A stretch of 64,000 bases of DNA from Sipunculus nudus (taxonomy: Eukaryota > Annelida > Sipuncula > Golfingiida > Sipunculidae), in assembly GCA_026874595.1 (NCBI GenBank), contig CM049307.1, positions 72,520,643-72,584,642 on the forward strand, written 5' to 3'. Positions within the stretch are counted from its first letter, which is position 1; each line of letters begins with the position of its first letter. The position numbers were made by a program, and so were the translations under genes. Shown here in pieces: positions 58,451 through 64,000 of the stretch. The notes under the pieces were generated by a model, which worked only from the letters and a program-made list of their open reading frames with translations, ran no database searches and was not told the origin of the DNA.

Positions 58451-58861
58451 TTTAACAAGACACTCTGGTACTGGTTGCACTGCTTGAGGGTGTGGGTCCA
58501 TATATGGTGCCAACTTTTGAAATGTGGACTCCTGGCAACGAGAAAGAGCATCAGCGAGTATATTTTTATATCCTGGAATGTGAATAGCTTGTATGAGTTT
58601 ATTATGTTCTAATGTAATTGAGACCAGTTTCCTGACTAGGATCATAACCTGTGAATCCTTAGAAGATTTGCTATTTATTATTAAAACTAAGGCTTGGTTA
58701 TCTGTATGAATCTTGATCCCTTTTACTGATAGTTGTGTTCTCCACACATCTACTGCCAGCACAATAGGATAAAATTCTAGGACTACTATGGTATATTTCC
58801 TCCAAGCTTTAGGCCAAATACCCCTGAACCAAGCTGAGCCAAATATAGCTCCATATCTCAA
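58448..58861 (-). pseudogene. RNase H region of the DIRS-like element
   Basis: 137 open codons with HTDNQA and a C-terminal HIPGYKNILADALSR, the RNase H signature seen beside reverse transcriptase in DIRS elements. Confidence 0.7.
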
Positions 58862-59339
58862 TCCTTGTGCAGCATCTGTGAACAGATCTAAGTCTGTCGA
58901 ATCTAAGAGTTCGCTTATGAAGAAAGATTTGCCATTGTGATTAGAAAGGAACTGCTCCCATACTTTTAGATCTTTCCTAGCCTCTTTGTTAAGCCTTACG
59001 TGGTGATGAGGTTTTACTTAACCTCTTGTTAAGTCAATCAGCCTTCTAAGGAATGCCCTTTCTGGGAGTACGACTGAGCAGGCAAAGTTCAGCAATCCTA
59101 TGACAGATTGCAGTTCTCTCAGCTTAACTTTCTTTTTTCTTAACATACTAACTACCTCTTCCTTGCACTTCTTAACCTTGTCTAAGGAAGCCTGGCTTCC
59201 TGATGTATGCTATCAAGTTCTATCCCCAGGAATGTTATCACTTGTTCAGGGCCCTGTGTTTTCTCGTTTGCAATTGGGATTCCAATTTCTTTACACAAGT
59301 CTAAAAAGCTTTTTAATAACCTGAAACACTGCTTTGGAC

Positions 59340-59998
59340 TGTGCTATGAACAAGAAGTCATCTAGAACATGAACCACTCCCTCATAACCTGACTGTTGCT
59401 TCATGAGATAACTCTAAGGCTTTACTAAGCTTCTCAAAAAGCTGGCATGAACATGCAGCCCCCATTAGTGAACAACTATCGTAGTAATACGTCCCTTCCC
59501 AAGTGTATCCCAATAGGTGGTGATCCTCTGGATGCACCGGGATTATCCTAAATGCTGACTTTATATCTGACTTAGCCATAAATGCCCCGTTCCCAACCTG
59601 TTTTAGGATGTGCACTCCATCCTGAACTGACGATATTCTACTTTTGAATAATCCTGTGGTATACTTTGATTAACTTAATTGTTTTCAGGGTAAGATAAAT
59701 GGTGAATAAGGCGAAATTTCCCTGGATCCTTCTAAGGTCTTAAGCCTAAAGGAGAGTACACCATATTTTTGAAGGGTGGTCTATCAAATGGTCCTTTAAA
59801 TCTACCTGCTTTAACCTCATCTAAAATCTTGTTGGATGTTACAGCCTTGTTTTCTATAGCTGAGCTCAGGTTAACTGGAACTTTGTCTGACTTAGGGCCC
59901 AATGGGAAACCCTCCTGAAACCCCTTAACTAACCATGCTGTTTTTTCATGAGGGTGGTGATTCCTTACGAGTAACCTATGTAGGCCTATTGGGTCCAC
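59340..59998 (-). pseudogene. Reverse transcriptase region of the DIRS-like element
   Basis: Two open pieces, 59732-59998 and 59382-59615, in different frames. The second has SDIKSAFRIIPVHPED (first catalytic Asp). HVLDDF, the metal-binding pair, is at about 59353-59370 but out of frame. Non-functional. Confidence 0.75.
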
Positions 59999-60990
59999 TG
60001 GTGTTGTAACTCTTCAGCTTGGTGAAGCATCTAGCAGATGAGTGACTTCCCCCACATGTGTCACACTCGTGCCTGTAAATACACCTGTTCTTGTCACAGA
60101 AGGACCCTCTGTTGAAACAGAAACATAGACCTCGTTTATCAGATTGAAGTCCCTTGCAGAGATGAAAGGGCTGATTTGTGTGAGCTTGCTCCTTCTCGGA
60201 TGAATCTGTTTTGCCTAACTTGTCAATTACAGCTTCCATGTAAAGCTCCAAGTGCTTTACCCCCCATGCTACAGCCCCATTTTCCCTTAGCCGACGAAAT
60301 TCCTGATCATAATGATACCATGCCGCCCCTTTCCGAGCTACGTCTCTGACAGTGTCCATGTGCTTCAAAAGGTGGGGCCCAAGTGTAGGATTGTGTTCAG
60401 TGAGCACTGCCATGTAAACTGTAAAGGCTGAGGTCCAGTGGTGAAGGGTCAGGGGCCGCTCTGGCTCTGCTACCCATTACATAGATGGAGGCCCTGTGTT
60501 GCTATTTTCTATTTCCAAACCCTTTTTTCTTGCCTTTATCTAACTTTGGCAATAATTGACTCATGTCAACATACTGACCTACGATTATCTTTGCCTTAAG
60601 TCCCTAACTGACCGTACTGCGAAGGGATATATTTGTGGAGGTTCCTGGTTCTTGATTATCTGATACTAGAATTGGCGACTCACCAGTAGAAGACGTATCA
60701 CTTGACAATGATTCATTAGTTGCTTACTGCTTAGTGCTGAACTTTTCCAGCTTTTGGTCAATTCTGTGAGGGATCTCCTCAGACAAGCTATCTTCTTATT
60801 CAAGTCTGTCTTGACCGTCTCAAGGGATGATGCCACACCCCACAATTTTCTTAGTTAACCTGTCAAATAGAGCCTCGATTTGGGCTCCTGACAGAGACTC
60901 ATTCACACTATTAATCACTGCCCTGCTGCTTGATCCTACTGATCTCGATCTCTGTATCCTTATGGCTTGTGGTTAGGTGTCACCCTGACT
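59976..60990 (-). pseudogene. Gag-like region of the DIRS-like element
   Basis: 59976-60413 is open (145 codons) and ends in cysteine/histidine-rich sequence: a C-x6-C-x4-C-x3-H finger then a CCHC-like knuckle (CDTCGGSHSSARC). Upstream reading to about 60990 looks gag-like but has stops. Confidence 0.65.
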
Positions 60991-61050
60991 GTACCTTGGC
61001 GGTGGCCTGGTCGATCATTGGCCCAGAGATGTTAGAGAATGAATGGATTG

Positions 61051-61356
61051 TAAAAAGTTAATTCCAGAATATCCTGCCAGGGGGCACAATTGCTAACTAA
61101 ATATATTACGGCTTCATGTCATGCTTCTCCTTCTGCAACTTATTCTGGCCTAGCGTGATCTCAAAAAAGTCAGGCATATGATCTTTTATACCCTGTAATT
61201 TTTCCAGGTAAATTAAATGTACCTAACAGGTAAAATATCTATAGCTAACTTACTAAAGAAATAGAACTAATATTATGTGACAGTGCAATGCCCCCCCCCC
61301 CCCATTTTTTTTACCATAAGGCCATTTTTTTTATTCTTTTGGACCATAAGGAAGGC
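61051..61356. other. Short gene-free spacer
   Basis: C run at about 61289; nothing else seen before the tandem array. Confidence 0.4.
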
Positions 61357-61884
61357 CTTTGTAAAATGTTTATTTACAGGGTTTATTGTGGATACTTGTT
61401 TGAGTTCTTGTTTGAACCCCTGAGTACTTGCTACTCATTATGCATCAGAGATCATTGTTCATTATTTGTGGCTGTTTCATTCTAGTGAGTAATAATGTGT
61501 TGTAAATTGTTTATTGACAAGATTTTTTTTGTGTAGCTTGTGTGAGTACTTGTTTTGGTGATGAGTACTTGTTAACCATGCTTATTGTAAATGGTCATTT
61601 CACCTTTCCATTTGTTTATATGTTATGATTTAAAATTTCCCCAGAATGCCATATTATCTGACATACAAGGCATCTGAAAGCTGAAGAAGGTATGAAAGGG
61701 CCTGCCAGTTGATACATGTGAGAGGGTTGAAAGAATAAATGTCCATTTCATGTTTTGTGTATTGAAAATGTGCATTGAATACAGAGAATGTGAATTGATG
61801 GGGGGAAAAGTGGAAAAGATCTTGTTTTGACTTTTAAGAGGGAAGGTGATTGTGAAAGCATCAATTGGATCTGGAAGAAGTGCT

Positions 61885-61900
61885 GGCTCTGACAAGAGCC
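61885..61900 (-). terminator. Histone-type 3' stem-loop, copy 2
   Basis: Minus strand GGCTCTTGTCAGAGCC with 5' flank ACAAA (like CCAAA in histone mRNAs). It lies 61 nt after the stop; TCCAGATC is 9 nt downstream (61868-61875). Confidence 0.75.
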
Positions 61901-61961
61901 TTTGTCTTGTGAGACTGCAGGTCCTTGCCTGTCATCAAGGCAAGAGACCTGAAGGATGACT

Positions 61962-62245
61962 TCAGAAGTGAGTCATGTCATTGGTGCCTGCTATTTCTCG
62001 CATGAGGAATTGTATTTCATCCAGCTCATCAGCAAAGGGACAGGTGTAGTCGTAGAGGGTAGAGCAGAAGCCTTCCAAGGTGGCCAGCTTGAGCTGGAGG
62101 TGGTAACGGTGTGTCTTGGTTTGGGTTGCAACTGCACGCTGGTATCGCACCATTGTGGCATTGAAGATGTTGTTGGTGTGCAGCAGCTGCTTGCAGGCAA
62201 ACTGGAACCTGCTGTGGGTGGCATCAAACTGCTCCTGCAGGGCTG
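61962..62245 (-). pseudogene. Small histone-tailed gene, copy 2, start lost
   Basis: Compared with 63535-63846, 86 bp are missing at about 62243/62244, removing the start codon and part of the leader. Two conserved arginines are also changed (EGFC for EGFR, TCPF for TCRF). The C-terminal 63 codons remain open. Probably dead. Confidence 0.75.
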
Positions 62246-62266
62246 ATCAGTTTACCATCATGCTTT

Positions 62267-62281
62267 CCTTTTATAATAAAA
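62267..62281 (-). promoter_or_regulatory. TATA box of copy 2
   Basis: TTTTATTATAAAAGG on the minus strand, identical to copy 3. Confidence 0.55.
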
Positions 62282-63457
62282 CTCAGCAGTGCTGCCATCA
62301 GTACTCAGTTCAGTGTCACATGCCAAATTGAATGGAGAAGTGATGAGACCAGATCCTGCAAGCTCTGATTACTCAGTGCTTGGCATGCTTGAGTGAGCAC
62401 TGTCACTTGTCTGAGTACTTCCTTGGGTACTGCTACTCCACATGCATCAGTGAACAAGATGTCTGTATGTTTATGCCTGATTTCTGTTTTACTCCAGTTT
62501 GTGATTATACCTTGTAAACTGTTTGTTTACAGTGTTTGTTGTTGGACTTGGGGGTGAACATTCTTGGGTTTCTGAGTACTTGATGACCCTCATGCATGAG
62601 TGAACATGGTCACTGTTTGTTCACACTGGACAGTTGTTTGAGTCTGGTTTGTAAACAATCCAAGTAAATTGTTTATTTGCAAGATTTATTATGTGAATAA
62701 TTGTTGGAGCCACTGGGTAATTGTTACTCATCAGGTGTCAGTGATGATGGATATTGTTTTTCTGTCCTCGTAAGTGATGTGTTGTAAATTGTTTATTTTT
62801 CTAATTTTAATGTTGATACTTGTTTGAGTACTTGTTTTGGCCTGTGAGTACTTGCTACTCATCATGAGTCACTGACCATGTCCCCTTTTTGTGTGTATGA
62901 CGGCTGTTCTATTACTGTTAATGATTATTAATTGTAAAATGTTTATTTACAGGTTTTATTGTGGATACTTGTTTGAGTTCTTGTTTGGACCCCTGAGTAC
63001 TTGCTACTCATTATGCATCAGGGATCATTGTTCATGTTTTGTGGCTGCTTTATTCTAGTGAGTAATAATGTCTTGTAAATTGTTTATTGACAAGATTTTT
63101 TGTGTGTAGCTTGTGTGAGTACTTGTTTTGGTGATGAGTACTTGTTAACCATGCATTATTGTAAATGGTCATTTCACCCTTCCATTTGTTTATATGTTAT
63201 GATTTAAAATTTCCCCAGAATGCCATATTATCTGACATACAAGGCATCTGAAAGCTGAAGAAGGTATGAAAGGGCCTGCCAGTTGATACATGTGAGAGGG
63301 TTGAAAGAATAAAGGTCCATTTCATGTTTTGTGTACTGAAAATGTGCATTGAATATAGAGAATGTGAATTGATGGGGGGAAAGTGGAAAAGATCTTGTTT
63401 TGACTTTTAAGAGGGAAGGTGATTGTGAAAGCAACAATTGGATCTGGAAGAAGTGCT

Positions 63458-63473
63458 GGCTCTGACAAGAGCC
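63458..63473 (-). terminator. Histone-type 3' stem-loop, copy 3
   Basis: Minus strand GGCTCTTGTCAGAGCC, 61 nt after the stop at 63535, 5' flank ACAAA. TCCAGATC is exactly 9 nt downstream (63441-63448). Confidence 0.75.
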
Positions 63474-63534
63474 TTTGTCTTGTGAGACTGCAGGTCCTTG
63501 CCTGTCATCAAGGCAAGAGACCTGAAGGATGACT

Positions 63535-63846
63535 TCAGAAGTGAGTCATGTCATTGGTGCTTGCTATTTCTCGCATGAGGAATTGTATTTCATCCAGCTC
63601 ATCAGCAAAGCGACAGGTGTAGTCGTAGAGGGTAGAGCGGAAGCCTTCCAAGGTGGCCAGCTTGAGCTGGAGGTGGTAACGGTGTGTCTTGGTTTGGGTT
63701 GCAACTGCACGCTGGTATCGCACCATTGTGGCATTGAAGATGTTGTTGGTGTGCAGCAGCTGCTTGCAGGCAAACTGGAACCTGCTGTGGGTGGCATCAA
63801 ACTGCTTCTGCAGGGCAACCACATCCAAACAGAGTTGAGTATCCAT
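63535..63846 (-). CDS. Small intronless gene with histone-type 3' end (copy 3)
   Basis: 103 codons plus stop. The frame is open up to an ATG at 63957 (140 codons), but the preferred start is ATG 63846: it aligns residue by residue with the start of the 13310-13630 protein, and the extra N-terminal stretch is encoded by the TATA box itself. Conserved core as in copy 1: FACKQLLHTNN, RYQRA, THRYHLQL, EGFR, LYDYTCRFADELDE. Mostly helical, no signal peptide, no known domain. Function unknown. Confidence 0.75.
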   Translation of the reverse strand: MDTQLCLDVVALQKQFDATHSRFQFACKQLLHTNNIFNATMVRYQRAVATQTKTHRYHLQLKLATLEGFRSTLYDYTCRFADELDEIQFLMREIASTNDMTHF

Positions 63847-63925
63847 GATAACAAAGCGGTGTAGGCAGTTAACTGGTTTCACCTCAAAGGTTGAAAGAGA
63901 TTTGATCAGTTTACCATCATGCTTC

Positions 63926-63940
63926 CCTTTTATAATAAAA
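63926..63940 (-). promoter_or_regulatory. TATA box of copy 3
   Basis: TTTTATTATAAAAGG about 80 nt before ATG 63846, implying a 5'UTR of about 50 nt, a histone-like layout. Confidence 0.6.
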
Positions 63941-64000
63941 CTCAGCAGTGCTGCCATCAGTACTCAGTTCAGTGTCACATGCCAAATTGAATGGAGAAGT

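Larger units (their letters stand above)
57241..61050 (-). mobile_element. DIRS-like tyrosine-recombinase retrotransposon, decayed
   Basis: On the minus strand the order is gag-like, reverse transcriptase, RNase H, tyrosine recombinase, which is the DIRS/Ngaro arrangement and lacks an integrase. All parts carry frameshifts or stops. Boundaries are approximate; the left limit uses the inverted 34-bp arm, and no matching right terminus was found. Confidence 0.75.
61357..64000. repeat. 1.57-kb tandem duplication (two units, second cut by window end)
   Basis: 61357-62931 and 62932-64000 align at an offset of about 1573-1577 bp, over 95% identical by eye. Each unit has a spacer rich in TGAGTACTTG / TACTCAT motifs and one small histone-tailed gene on the minus strand. 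The array may continue beyond the window. Confidence 0.9.

Noticed and set aside
63529-63864. Plus-strand frame of 111 codons (also at 61956-62246)
   Set aside because: Antisense shadow of the small gene; conserved changes are synonymous or conservative only in the minus frame.
63847-63957. N-terminal extension of small gene 3 from ATG 63957
   Set aside because: It would encode the TATA box and has no counterpart in copy 1; ATG 63846 aligns with the copy 1 start.
1-64000. tRNA and rRNA genes
   Set aside because: No convincing A/B box pair with cloverleaf or rRNA segment was seen by eye; a covariance-model scan would be needed to exclude them fully.

Overview
The window is invertebrate metazoan nuclear DNA. 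It is AT-rich, has long introns and is dense in short non-autonomous transposons. A bivalve or other mollusc is the most likely source; this is an inference from repeat style and gene structure, not a database match. I see no bacterial operons, rRNA, tRNA or CRISPR array.

Left half (1635-28630, + strand): one complete gene dominates. It encodes a bifunctional heparan sulfate N-deacetylase/N-sulfotransferase (NDST), a Golgi type II membrane enzyme that starts sulfation of heparan chains. Twelve coding exons join in frame into 909 codons plus a stop. Every junction is a GT-AG intron with matching phase, and the expected catalytic motifs are present. The introns hold an ~50-bp minisatellite, two minisatellites grown from the 5' splice sites of introns 6 and 7, a hAT-type element with an 8-bp target duplication, a MITE, and several Helitron-like elements. 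Two of these are nested insertions that can be checked against empty sites. Intron 6 also carries an independent small antisense gene.

That antisense gene (13310-13630) has two relatives in tandem at the right edge (61962-62245, broken; 63535-63846, intact). They are intronless, about 103-106 codons, with a TATA box upstream. About 50-60 nt after the stop each has a perfect 16-nt histone-mRNA-type stem-loop, followed 9 nt later by an invariant octamer where a histone downstream element would sit. The proteins are not histones. This is the most unusual system in the window.

Middle (28.6-54.6 kb): mostly non-coding, with decayed Helitron-like elements, GA and TA microsatellites, a GC-richer stretch with a CTCF-like site, a degenerate LINE (45.9-48.6 kb) and a second MITE copy.

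Right (54.6-64 kb): hairpins with changing stems around a fixed 11-nt loop; a likely promoter and signal-peptide first exon (55.3-55.5 kb); a decayed DIRS-like tyrosine-recombinase retrotransposon on the minus strand (about 57.2-61.0 kb); and the 1.57-kb tandem array of the small histone-tailed genes.
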